From Lachnoanaerobaculum saburreum DSM 3986 (GTDB lineage: Bacteria; Bacillota; Clostridia; Lachnospirales; Lachnospiraceae): DNA of 64,000 bases. The position numbers and the translations under genes are program-made. Below, one piece after another: positions 7,744 through 16,971 of the stretch. Numbering within the stretch: position 1 is the first letter of the stretch; the number at the start of each line of letters is the position of its first letter. The stretch spans positions 30,216-94,215 of the forward strand of contig NZ_GL622296.1 in assembly GCF_000185385.1 (NCBI RefSeq). The letters are read 5' to 3'. The notes below the pieces were generated by a model. That model had not been told where the DNA came from. It did not search any database and saw nothing but the letters and a program-made list of their open reading frames with translations.

Positions 7744-8016
7744 ACCCTTCTCCTTTATTATACCAAAGAAATTCAACCGATTCTATCTTAAAAATACCTA
7801 TACGCAACTGTACAGCCAAGCAACCTGTTATACTTGACTGTACAGCTGAGTGCCCAAAGTCGATGCACCGACTATATCATGGTTTTTAGAACTTTTTAGA
7901 AACTTAGATTAAATAGAGCGGAAAGTGCATTTCCCATAGATTACATCAGATACCAAACCAAAAACCATGAAAAACATTTGATGGCTCTATTATACCAACT
8001 ATGCCTATTTTGACAA
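7744..8016 (-). promoter_or_regulatory. promoter and structured leader of Rpn copy 1
   Basis: On the minus strand TTGTCA (8016-8011) and TATAAT (7994-7989) are 16 bp apart. The leader that follows is about 240 nt. It contains a long-range pairing of TCATGGTTTTTGG with CTAAAAACCATGA and a strong hairpin built on two CTGTACAG words. Both features recur in copy 2. Confidence 0.55.
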
Positions 8017-8243
8017 TAGATTACATTAATACTTAAGATTTAAAAATCACTTTTGGTGTATTGCATAAAAATATCAAGGAATATTGTGCAGTATCACGAA
8101 TATTCCTTGTGCAATATGCTATAAAATACATCCTCTCTTTTGGCAGTATATTAAGCATATTGTAATGATCAATTTGTTACGTTAATTTGATATCACTTTA
8201 ATTTGACAAATCAATATATAATAAAAGCCCTGTCAGGAAATAA

Positions 8244-8303
8244 AATTGTATGATTAATGTTTGGGTTGGGCATTACCAATCTCATCATTTTTTATTATAT
8301 GTT
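8244..8303 (+). mobile_element. ISL3 left-end fragment
   Basis: About 60 bp (TTGTATGATTAATGTTTGGG and on) match the first 60 bp of the intact ISL3 element at 16972. No transposase follows. The inverted copy is at 16316-16366. Confidence 0.7.
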
Positions 8304-8326
8304 AACTTCCTCTAATTTTACATCTA

Positions 8327-8367
8327 AAAATTTCTGCCTTGTATATTTTACACAAGGCAGAAATTTT
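8327..8367 (-). terminator. strong hairpin behind IS1634-type fragment
   Basis: AAAATTTCTGCCTTGT and ACAAGGCAGAAATTTT form a perfect 16-bp stem with a 9-nt loop, starting right at the transposase stop codon. It is probably the terminator of that IS. Confidence 0.7.
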
Positions 8368-9240
8368 CTATTCTTCAGTCAAATTATCAACTTTTATATA
8401 TCTCAGAATTTCCTCGTAAGTTTTCTCACTCTTAAGTATCTCCTTCCAAAGCTCATCTTTTCTAACAGCATCTCGTTTATCAAGAAGTACCTGAAGGCTG
8501 CTTACTGATGATTCATATGCAGCTTTGCTCTTTACAACTTTTATCTGAGCCTTTTCAATCTGCTGTTCAATGGTATCTGAAAACTCATTTTTTCTTGTTC
8601 TTCCCATTTTCTTTGCCTCCTCCAGCTTGATACTTATTTCTTCTGCATAATGTTTTATAATACTTGCATCCATTCCAAATGCTTTTAGTATTATCTTCTG
8701 TGTTGCCTTTGCAGCATGGTCAAGTCTATATTTGTTATCTGTCAGTCGTACCATTTCTATCTTTTCCAGTTCCTTGAGTGCAGCCTGAACAGTCATAAAA
8801 TTTGTTCTTTTGTCAAGCTTTCTCATTTTATCTTTCAGATAGCTATATATCCGGTTCCAGATAATTAATGCAATAAAAATCTTGGAATCGGCAGCCGAAT
8901 CTCCATAGATCTAAGACTCTTATCTCCAAGATATGATTTATCTCCTCTAAAACAGCTTCTCTGATGCATCCCTGCTCTTATAAATGTTTAACGCTTCATT
9001 TGCTGTCATCTTTTCAGATGTGATAATACAGAAGTAACCACTAAGAGAATTCTCCCTCTCAATCACAGATGCTTTTTCTTAAGGGAAAAAATACCCCATT
9101 TTGTTCATTATAATGTAGTATAAAGTATTTGCTAAATTCGGGTTCAAAGGTGACAGCCTCATTTATGTGTTTCATAAGATAAGCTTTCATCTGCCTAAGT
9201 TTTTTGCAATGAACATCCGCTCACTGCTCTCTTTATTGAT
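8368..9240 (-). pseudogene. IS1634-type transposase, C-terminal part
   Basis: Residues such as FIALIIWNRIYSYLKDKM, MTVQAALKELEKIEM and YRLDHAAKATQKIILKAFG match the C-terminal end of IS1634 family transposases. The frame is open from about 8880 to 8368 and decays above it. A coiled, charged tail (EKAQIKVVKSKAAYESS) follows. The middle part of the same protein lies at 12781-13247 on the same strand, with two other elements in between, so one gene appears to have been split by insertion. Confidence 0.7.
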
Positions 9241-9385
9241 ACTTGGGCGTTTGCGAAACGCCAAAAGCCGCATGATTACGGCACTATTTTAGTTATAAAA
9301 TAAAACAACTCCTCATTGGTTTGTGTTAAAATAGGACTATCACGAAACTACTAACCATATCAACCAATAAAGGAGTCGTGCATAT

Positions 9386-10871
9386 ATGATAACATACAAA
9401 CAGCTTTCTTTGGCAGATATTTTTACAGATTGCCAAAATAAATTTGATAATGATAAATATGAGTTTCTTTCTATTCTTGAACAAACCGTTGATCTTGACG
9501 AAATTGTTCCGCATTCTTTTGCTTTACATTTTCATGCTTCCACCGGCAGACCACGTAATCATCTTCTCTATCCTATGCTCAAGGCTCTGTTATTACAGCT
9601 TATTTTTTCAATCCCTACCACATCCCTTCTGATTGTATTCCTAAAGTACTCTAAGGCATTACGAGATTTCTGTGGCTTTGATGTCGTTCCGGATACCTCT
9701 AAAATTTACTCGTTTCAAACAGGATTTCCTTTTGGACTTACAAGTTATGTTCGACCATATGCTAGATCTTACAGAACCTATATGTCAAAAGATTGATAAA
9801 CAAAAGGCTTCCATGTATTGATAAAGTATTGATAAACAAAAGGCTTCCATGCTGCTTTTTGATACTTCAGGTATTGAAGCATGGGTAACTGAGAATAATC
9901 CCAAATATGCCAACCGTATAATTAAACAATTAAAAACTTTTAAAAAGGCTAATGGACTTGATAACTCCTATGACCCTTATAAAGCCGCCTATTCTTCCAT
10001 GCCCTCTCATTCATCAGCCAATCCCGCTATCAGGCAGATACATGTGAACGGTCATTTTTGTTATGCCTACAAATTCGGTATTTTAACAAACGGACTTGGC
10101 ATTGTCAGGGATATCTGCTTTTACAACAAAAACTTTATTAAATTTCATCCTGAAATCGTAATAGAAAAAAAATCTGATTCTCCGGATGAGAATAAAAGCC
10201 TTGCGGATGCAAAAGCATTAATTCCCACATTAAAGGATTTTTTCAAAAAACATCATCTAATCAATCCTAAAACTTTTCTTGGTGATGCCGCTTTTGATTC
10301 CATCGAAATTTATAAATTCCTCCTTGAAAACACCTCCTTTGAAAAAGCCCATATTCCTCTTAAAACTAAGCTCAAAATCAAAGGTGCCAATTATGTCGTT
10401 AATGAAAACGGTATTCCTTGTTGTCCACATGATTCTTCACTTCTTATGAAACGAGAAGGTAGTAAATCACACCTACGATGTGGACTTCCAACCATGAAAT
10501 TCGTTTGTTCCAAAATGAATTGGAAATGGAACAATGTGGCACAAAAATCAAAACGTGTATGCCACTGTGATAATCCTTGCACAACTTCATCCTGTAGTAG
10601 AATGATTTATATCTACTTTGAACAGAACCTTCGTGCTTATCCCGGATGTATCAGTGATACCGATGAATGGGATTCCACTTACAAAATACGCATAAATGTA
10701 GAAAAATCCATTAACCACTTCAAAGACATTCTTTGTGTTACAGGTCGTAAAACTCAAAACGAAAAAACTCTTCATGCTGATTTACTCCTTGCCGGGCTGC
10801 TTACTGTCATGGTTGCTGATAAAATTCATAATTACAAATATATTCGCAGCTTAAAGTCCCTAATTGCCTAA
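9386..10871 (+). pseudogene. broken IS5/IS1182-like DDE transposase
   Basis: The N-terminal part (MITYKQLSLADIFTD to about KIY) is in one frame and the DDE part (MLLFDTSGIEAWVTENNPK ... GDAAFDS) in another. One extra T near 9711 shifts the frame; past it the expected RFKQDFLLDLQVMFDHM can be read. A 36-bp tandem duplication (9792-9827 repeated from 9828) then adds TGA and TAA stops just before the first catalytic Asp. The C-terminus NVEKSINHFKD carries the final Glu. Dead as it stands. Confidence 0.75.
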
Positions 10872-10898
10872 GTCTACTTTTTGTATATTCTCTTACAG

Positions 10899-12780
10899 GT
10901 GGCTGTCGCACTAAGTGATTAGTGTGCAGCCTCTTTTTAATAAAAAAATTACAGCCGGACTTAGAAAAGTTCGGCTGATGGTGTAAAATATATGTATGCA
11001 AACCCATATATTATTACACAAAGATTATACTTTGAACGAGGAAGGATATCAACTAAAACTTCCTTTAAATTTAGAAACTATCATTCCGGTAGATGATTCT
11101 GTGCGATTGCTGAGTCAGTTTGTGGAGGCTATGGATTTAACTGACTTATATTCTACTTATAAAAGAATAAATACAGTTTCGCCAAGAACTCTATTGAAGA
11201 TTGTTTTATACTCTTATATGAATGGAGATTATTCTTCTCGTTCCATGGAACGAAACTGTAAACGAGATATTAATTTTATGTATCTTTTAGAAGGCAAGTC
11301 GGTTCCTGATCATGCTACTTTTGCACGTTTTCGCAGTATCCATTTTGCTCCATGTTCAAAAAGAATACTTGCCGAAATGTCTAACCTTCTTTACGAACTT
11401 GGAGAAATTTCAGGAGAAATGATTTTTATTGACGGTACAAAAATTGAAGCTTGTGCTAATAAATACACGTTTGTATGGAAAAAAGCAGTAACCAAAAATC
11501 AGGCGAAACTTCTCATTAAAATAGCTGATTTTATTGTAGAATGTGAGCAACTTTATGATATTCGTGTTGTTTATGGTGATATTGTTAAAATGAAACATGT
11601 AAAAAGGTTGAGAAAAAAACTATATACCTTGAAAAAGAAAGAAAATATTATATTTGTACATGGTATCGGAAAAAGAAAGCCACCACTACAAAAGAGTATA
11701 GAAACATTAGAAAAATATCTAAATCGTTTAAGAGGATACACACAAAAACTGCATCTTTGTGGGAAAAGAAACAGTTATTCAAAAACAGATCCTGATGCGA
11801 CTTTCATGCGAATGAAAGAAGACGCAATGGGAAATGGGCAGCTAAAGCCGGCATTTAATTTGCAACATGGAGTTGATTCCGAATACATTACCTGGTTAAC
11901 CATCGGACCACAGCCTACAGATACGACCACTTTGATTCCATTCTTAAAGGAAACAGAGAAATATTTGGCATTCAAATATCAGAAAGTCATTGCAGATGCC
12001 GGATACGAAAGTGAAGAGAATTATGTCTTCCTGGATCAGAATCAACAAATGGCATTTATTAAGCCATCGAATTATGAAATTTCAAAAAAGAGAAAATATA
12101 AAAAAGATATAGGTCGCGTAGAAAATATGGAATACAATGAAAAAAGTGACTCTTATATTTGTAAAAATAATAAAACACTATCATTTACACAGGTTCGGCG
12201 TTCTAAATCTAAAACCGGATATGTAAGTGAGAAAAATATTTATCAATGTGAGGAATGCTCAGGTTGTCCTTACAAGAAAGAATGCATCAAAGGAAACAAT
12301 TGTAAAACTCCAATGGAAGAACGAAATAAAGTCCTTTCTGTAGCAAAGACATTTCTGAAATATCGAAAAGAAGATTTGGAACGAATTTTATCAGAAGAGG
12401 GTATTCTTCTCAGAATAAACAGAAGCATACAAGTAGAGGGCTCTTTTGGTGAGTTGAAACAGGATATGCAGTTTCGTAGATATTTGAGTCGTGGTACATC
12501 GAAAGTCCTTGCAGAAAGTGTATTACTTGCAATGGCAAAAAATGTGAATAAACTTCACAATAAGATACAAAAAGGAAAAACCGGAAGGCATTTATTTCCT
12601 TTGAAGGATGCATAAATTTAGAAAGTTCAAAAATTTAAAAAACCATTTTTGGGGCTTTATTAAAGTGCGCTTTTTTACAAAAAACTGTTTTTATATCATA
12701 GACTTTGCAGTTAAGGAATAAAAAAGAACTAAAAAGGAGCCGCCACCTAACGATTGATGAACCGTTAAAGCGACAGCCCC
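10899..12780. mobile_element. intact IS1182-family element
   Basis: Ends share the inverted word GGCTGTCGC (10901 on the left, GCGACAGCC at 12770 on the right). The element contains one full transposase gene. It abuts the broken element on the left and IS1634-type sequence on the right. Confidence 0.7.
10996..12615 (+). CDS. IS1182 family transposase
   Basis: 539 residues, uninterrupted. It has the N-terminal DUF772-type region (VDDSVRLLSQFVEAMDLTDLY; PDHATFARFR), the first Asp in FIDGTKIEA, the second in VIADAGYESEEN, a four-cysteine cluster (CEECSGCPYKKEC) and the final Glu in RSIQVEGSFGELKQD. This domain order and length are normal for IS1182. It encodes cut-and-paste transposition of its own element. 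It looks functional. Confidence 0.9.
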   Translation: MQTHILLHKDYTLNEEGYQLKLPLNLETIIPVDDSVRLLSQFVEAMDLTDLYSTYKRINTVSPRTLLKIVLYSYMNGDYSSRSMERNCKRDINFMYLLEGKSVPDHATFARFRSIHFAPCSKRILAEMSNLLYELGEISGEMIFIDGTKIEACANKYTFVWKKAVTKNQAKLLIKIADFIVECEQLYDIRVVYGDIVKMKHVKRLRKKLYTLKKKENIIFVHGIGKRKPPLQKSIETLEKYLNRLRGYTQKLHLCGKRNSYSKTDPDATFMRMKEDAMGNGQLKPAFNLQHGVDSEYITWLTIGPQPTDTTTLIPFLKETEKYLAFKYQKVIADAGYESEENYVFLDQNQQMAFIKPSNYEISKKRKYKKDIGRVENMEYNEKSDSYICKNNKTLSFTQVRRSKSKTGYVSEKNIYQCEECSGCPYKKECIKGNNCKTPMEERNKVLSVAKTFLKYRKEDLERILSEEGILLRINRSIQVEGSFGELKQDMQFRRYLSRGTSKVLAESVLLAMAKNVNKLHNKIQKGKTGRHLFPLKDA

Positions 12781-13247
12781 TTTGTTTTTGTGCTTCCATT
12801 TTCATTTTGCATATCTGTTATCAAAAAAATTACTATGAAAGTAGTTTTTTCTCTATACACACTCATAAAACAGGTTTGTTTCGCAATTACCTATTTATTG
12901 ATACTGTGGAAGATATGAATGTATCTATCCCTTTCATCTGTCTCATACATCTTTTATTTTATGGTAATACCATAAACATCATATTCATCAATATGTTTAG
13001 ACAATTTATTTTCAAATGTTCCTTTGTTATCTAAAACAATGTTGTTAATTAAGTCATACATTCCTTTTACCATTATAACAAAAGAATAACCAAGCCTATC
13101 CATCGTTTTGATATTTGATTTACTAAAATAACCCCTGTCCAAAATGAATCCCATCTTTTTGTATCCATAACCGGATGCTTTACCAAGCATTAATTGTAAC
13201 TGTGAAACATAATTAATACTCCCCGGATGTTTCTCATAAAAATCTCC
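12781..13247 (-). pseudogene. IS1634-type transposase, middle part
   Basis: Frame 12954-13190 reads LGKASGYGYKKMGFILDRGYFSKSN, containing the second DDE Asp (ILDRGYFS) of IS1634 transposases. Upstream, HPGSINYVSQLQLM continues it. Below 12954 only frameshifted remnants remain. The piece that should follow is at 8368-9240. Confidence 0.7.
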
Positions 13248-13250
13248 ATT

Positions 13251-13267
13251 CCGCGGGCAAGCCGCGG
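13251..13267. repeat. GC-rich hairpin at IS110 left side
   Basis: CCGCGG, a 5-nt spacer (GCAAG) and CCGCGG again. It stands out in AT-rich DNA at the junction of IS1634-type and IS110 sequence, and may mark the IS110 end. Confidence 0.4.
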
Positions 13268-13270
13268 CAC

Positions 13271-13528
13271 AAATAGTAATGAAAGTGTTTTACATCTCAA
13301 CTCTGTGATTTAAAATAGATAGCAAGAAGCTATACTACAAAGCACGAGAGGATGAGTTGTAAAAACTTTCTCTGTTTTAGACAGCATAAAAATCAGTGTA
13401 AGTTCTGCCTTTTCAAGCATAAATAAGTGGTATTATGAATTTGTACACTAAGAATTGTTAAAGCTCTTTGTTTTATTGTGTGGCAGTTCAGTCAATGGCT
13501 TCTTATCTTTTACAACAGGAGTTACACT
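13271..13528 (+). ncRNA. candidate IS110 guide (bridge) RNA region
   Basis: About 250 bp without a gene precede the IS110 transposase. GAAAGTGTTTTACA (13281-13294) pairs with TGTAAAAACTTTC (13358-13370) with one bulged G. Inside it ATAGC-AAGAA-GCTAT forms a second hairpin. IS110-group elements are known to encode a bridge RNA in this upstream non-coding end. The assignment rests on position and foldability only. Confidence 0.4.
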
Positions 13529-14789
13529 ATGAAAGTTACTTATCAAACCTGTTGTGGTGTCAATGTTCATAAATCTTTCCTCGTTACCACAATCATCAAA
13601 CCTACCGCCGGTATTGAACCTTCTTATCAAAAGAAGATATTCTCTACCTTCAACAATTCTATTTTAGACTTTAAATCATGGCTTCTTGAAAATGAATGCC
13701 ATGATGTATGTATGGAATCCAAAGGTAAATACCGGGGTCCTGTCTTTAATCTTCTCAAAGATCAAAGCAACGTTACCATTGCTAATCCCAAATTGGTTAA
13801 AGTTGTTAAGGGTAACAAGGACGATACCAAATATTCTAAATGGATTTGAGACTTATTCTAACCGGGACTTGTGAAAGGCAGCTACATTCCTTGTAAGTTG
13901 ATCTGTATTCTTAGAGAATACACAAGATATCGTTACAAGCTTGTTCCTTGCCGTTCAAGTGAAAAGAATAGATATCAGAATGCTCTTACTGTTTGTAATA
14001 TCGCATTAGATTCTGTTGTATTCGATATCTTTGGGAAGTCATCCTCATCCATTATCGATTATCTGCTTGAACAATCAGGTACTACGATTAACCACAAAGA
14101 AATCGCTTCAAAACTTCTTAAGAGCCTCAAATCCAAAGAATACGCTGTGATTTAATCTATCGAAGGATATCAGATGACTGATGCCCGGAAATATCGTATG
14201 CGCCTAGTACGTGCACATATAGATTATATCACAGCTGAAATCAATGATGTAGATAAACAGATTGAATATTTGATTTCTTCCTATCCTGATTATGATAAAG
14301 CTATCCGGTTATTAACTACCATTCCGGGTGTTAAACATGATAGTGCAATTACTATTATCTCCGAAATTGGTATTGATATGTCTCAGTTTTGTAATTCTAA
14401 ACACTTATGTTGTTGAGCAGGTCTTACCCCCGGCAACAATGAATCTGCCGGTAAAAAGAAATCTGTCAGTATTACAAGTGCCGGTGTCTACCTCAAACCT
14501 GCATTAGTACAGTGTTCTCATGCAGCCGTGAAATCTGACAAGTCTCCTTACTACAAAAAGAAATATGAATCCATTGTTAAACGCCGTGGCAAGAAAAGAA
14601 CTGTTATTGCCATTGCCTGTATGATTCTTACAGCTGTCTACCGGAGAGGTATGGAATCCAAGCGATCTTTACAAAATCGATATGCCTGCACCTTTAGTTG
14701 AAAAACAGAAGGCTAAGGCTATCAAGCAAGCAAAAAAACTTTTACAAAAGAAAGGACTGCTTCCTCCTGATGAACCTTTAGCTTCTTGA
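13529..14789 (+). pseudogene. IS110 family transposase, decayed
   Basis: Starts MKVTYQTCCGVNVHKSFL. The IS110 DEDD domain normally has GVDVHK here, so the first catalytic Asp is Asn. The frame is stopped at 13847 (TGA) and again near 14153 and 14414, with intact stretches between. The C-terminal Transposase_20 part is recognisable (LLTTIPGVKHDSAITIISEIG, then AGLTPGNNESAGKKK) and the frame ends LLPPDEPLAS. Several breaks and the lost Asp make it inactive. Confidence 0.8.
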
Positions 14790-14866
14790 TCAATCTACTA
14801 AATCTATATCCTCAAATAAGTTGCCCACTTAAGACAGCTTATTTAAGTACGCCGGTTTATGGCTTA

Positions 14867-16250
14867 CCTCTACTTTCTTTCACACTACTCTTTCTTATGG
14901 AGGCAACTGCTACATAATTTAAATATGGTATATCTTGCCGTATGCACCACTTTTGCAACTACTTTTAGCAACTTTAAACGAATAGTATTGATTTGCAGCT
15001 TCCTCATATTTGAAGAGAATACAAGTCGTCTAAACCAATTAAACAGGTTATAGGCAAGAACATGCACCTGTAGACGATTTGCATTTACTACCTTGGAGCG
15101 ACTGCTTACTGAGGAAAAATCAAATCCTGATTTTCCTTCCTTTATAAAGTTTTCCATCTTACCTCTACCACAATAAAACTGAATTACCTGATGTGGTTGT
15201 GATTCCATTGTAGTAACAACAAAAGTATATAGGTGAATAAACTGATTATAGGGTTTTTCTACTTTGAAAACTACTCTCCTTGGATGAGACCAACTTCCTG
15301 CCTGATAATAGAACTCACCATATTCCACCATATAATCTGTCTGATTTTCACGGGATACCCTAAATAGTGCCGCATCAGCATCTGCAACATATTCTATAAG
15401 AGTTTGATTTTGCTTTAAACGAATAGCATACTTACAGTCATTATCTTCACATGCTTTGTATAGATCAGGAGAAGCAAATCCGCTATCTCCACGAAGATAA
15501 AGAGGGAGCGATGGATATTTTGCACGGTATTCCTGCAACAGTGGAATCATGAATTTGTCAGCATCATTACTGCAATACTGTGTGCCGTTACGAAGTTCAG
15601 CCTTTAAAAGATCACCTGTGATTTTGTCATAGCAAAGTAATGGATGATAACCGTGAGCCTGATAATGAAAGTTAAAGCCTTCGCCTTCCTGCTTGCCATA
15701 AGTGTTAAGCAGTGTAGAATCAAGGTCAAACAACATATGCCCCGGTGTCTTAATAGAATAGACAATATCTCGCATTTTTGCATTTATAGAATCAAGCTGT
15801 GCAAGAGTATCGTTGTCCATTCTATTCCAAAAACGAGATAATGTAGGTTGAGAGGCCAAGGCCTCTTTTTCCAAAATAGAGGTTAATACCGGATCATTAG
15901 TCAGTTCATCTGAACAATCATCATTAAAATAGGCTGCTATAATTTGGTAGAGCATCTGCATAAGGTTATCAGAATATGGATGAATACGGCTGTTTGTATG
16001 GTCATTGGTTTTGAAGAGCTTTTTCACAAGCTTTATAAGACCTACCTTTGCAGCGAATTCTTTGATGAGAAGTAGCCCTCCATCAGAAGAGAGATTTCCG
16101 CTGTTAAAATTTATTTTTATTGCTTTCAAGTGAAATAGTGTTTAAAATTGACATATAAGGACTTCCTTTCCTTGGCATTGTTTTTTCCACATTAATTTTA
16201 CCAAGAAAGAGGTCCTTTTTACATTCACTTTTTAGGTGAAAGTAAGAAGG
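14867..16250. mobile_element. IS1380-family element
   Basis: Left end CCTCTACTTTC and right end GAAAGTAAGAAGG are imperfect inverted copies around one full transposase gene. Total about 1.38 kb. Confidence 0.6.
14885..16129 (-). CDS. IS1380 family transposase
   Basis: 414 residues without interruption. DDE motifs are visible: LFDLDSTLLNTYG, LYLRGDSGFASPDLY, and the C-terminal YCGRGKMENFIKEGKSGFD with the Glu. The N-terminus NFNSGNLSSDGGLLLIKEF is typical of IS1380. Slightly shorter than many members but all three catalytic positions are present. It is probably functional and is the innermost clean insertion before the right inverted-repeat arm. Confidence 0.9.
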   Translation of the reverse strand: MKAIKINFNSGNLSSDGGLLLIKEFAAKVGLIKLVKKLFKTNDHTNSRIHPYSDNLMQMLYQIIAAYFNDDCSDELTNDPVLTSILEKEALASQPTLSRFWNRMDNDTLAQLDSINAKMRDIVYSIKTPGHMLFDLDSTLLNTYGKQEGEGFNFHYQAHGYHPLLCYDKITGDLLKAELRNGTQYCSNDADKFMIPLLQEYRAKYPSLPLYLRGDSGFASPDLYKACEDNDCKYAIRLKQNQTLIEYVADADAALFRVSRENQTDYMVEYGEFYYQAGSWSHPRRVVFKVEKPYNQFIHLYTFVVTTMESQPHQVIQFYCGRGKMENFIKEGKSGFDFSSVSSRSKVVNANRLQVHVLAYNLFNWFRRLVFSSNMRKLQINTIRLKLLKVVAKVVHTARYTIFKLCSSCLHKKE

Positions 16251-16315
16251 TTTTGTAAATGCAGTAATTATGCGGCTCTTAGCTATAGAAGCAACTATGT
16301 TATGAATAATTTAGA

Positions 16316-16971
16316 AAAAATGCTGAGATTGGTAATACCCAACCCAAACATTAATCATACAATTTTATTTCCTGACAGGGCTTTTATTACATATTGATTT
16401 GTCAAATTAAAGTGATATCAAGTTAACACAACAAATTGATTATTACAATATGCTTAATATACTACCAAAAGAGAGGGTGTGTTTTATAGCATATTGCACA
16501 AGGAATATCCGTGATACTGCACAATATTCCTTGATATTTCTATGCAATACACCAAAAGTGCTTTTTAAATCTTAAGTATTAATGTAATCTATTGTCAAAA
16601 TAGGCATAGTTGGTATAATAGAACCATCAAATGTTTTTCATGGTTTTTGGTTTGGTATCTGATGTAATCTATGGGAAATGCACTTTCCGCTCTAATTAAT
16701 CTAAGTTTCTAAAAAGTTCTAAAAACCATGATATAGTCGGTGCATCGACTTTGGGCACGTAGCTGTACAGTCAAGTGTATAACAGATTGCTTGGCTGTAC
16801 AGTTGCGTATAGGTATTTTAAGATAGAGTCGGTTGAATTTCTTTGGTATAATAAAGGAGAAGGGTATGAAAAGTAAGGATATAACACAGAAGATGCTTGA
16901 AAGATATAATGATGTATTTGCAGATATATTAAATGTATTGTTATTTAACGGTAAGAGGATAATAGAAGAAA
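16316..16971 (+). repeat. long inverted repeat, right arm
   Basis: Mirror of 7637-8303. It runs from an ISL3 left-end fragment through the Rpn promoter (TTGTCA 16592, 16-bp spacer, TATAAT 16614) and the structured leader to Rpn codon 35, where the ISL3 element starts. Confidence 0.8.
16866..16971 (+). pseudogene. Rpn-type gene, 5' fragment
   Basis: 35 codons beginning MKSKDITQKMLERYNDVFAD, nearly identical to the copy starting at 7743. The ribosome binding site AAGGAGAAGGGT is kept. The gene is cut by the left end of the ISL3 element and no continuation exists on the other side of the IS. Confidence 0.8.

Larger units (their letters stand above)
7637..8303 (-). repeat. long inverted repeat, left arm
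   Basis: About 660 bp that match the reverse complement of 16316-16971 with scattered differences. From its outer end, the arm holds the first ~107 bp of the Rpn gene, its ~260-nt leader and promoter, and about 60 bp of an ISL3 left end. The arms enclose roughly 8 kb of insertion sequences. Confidence 0.8.
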
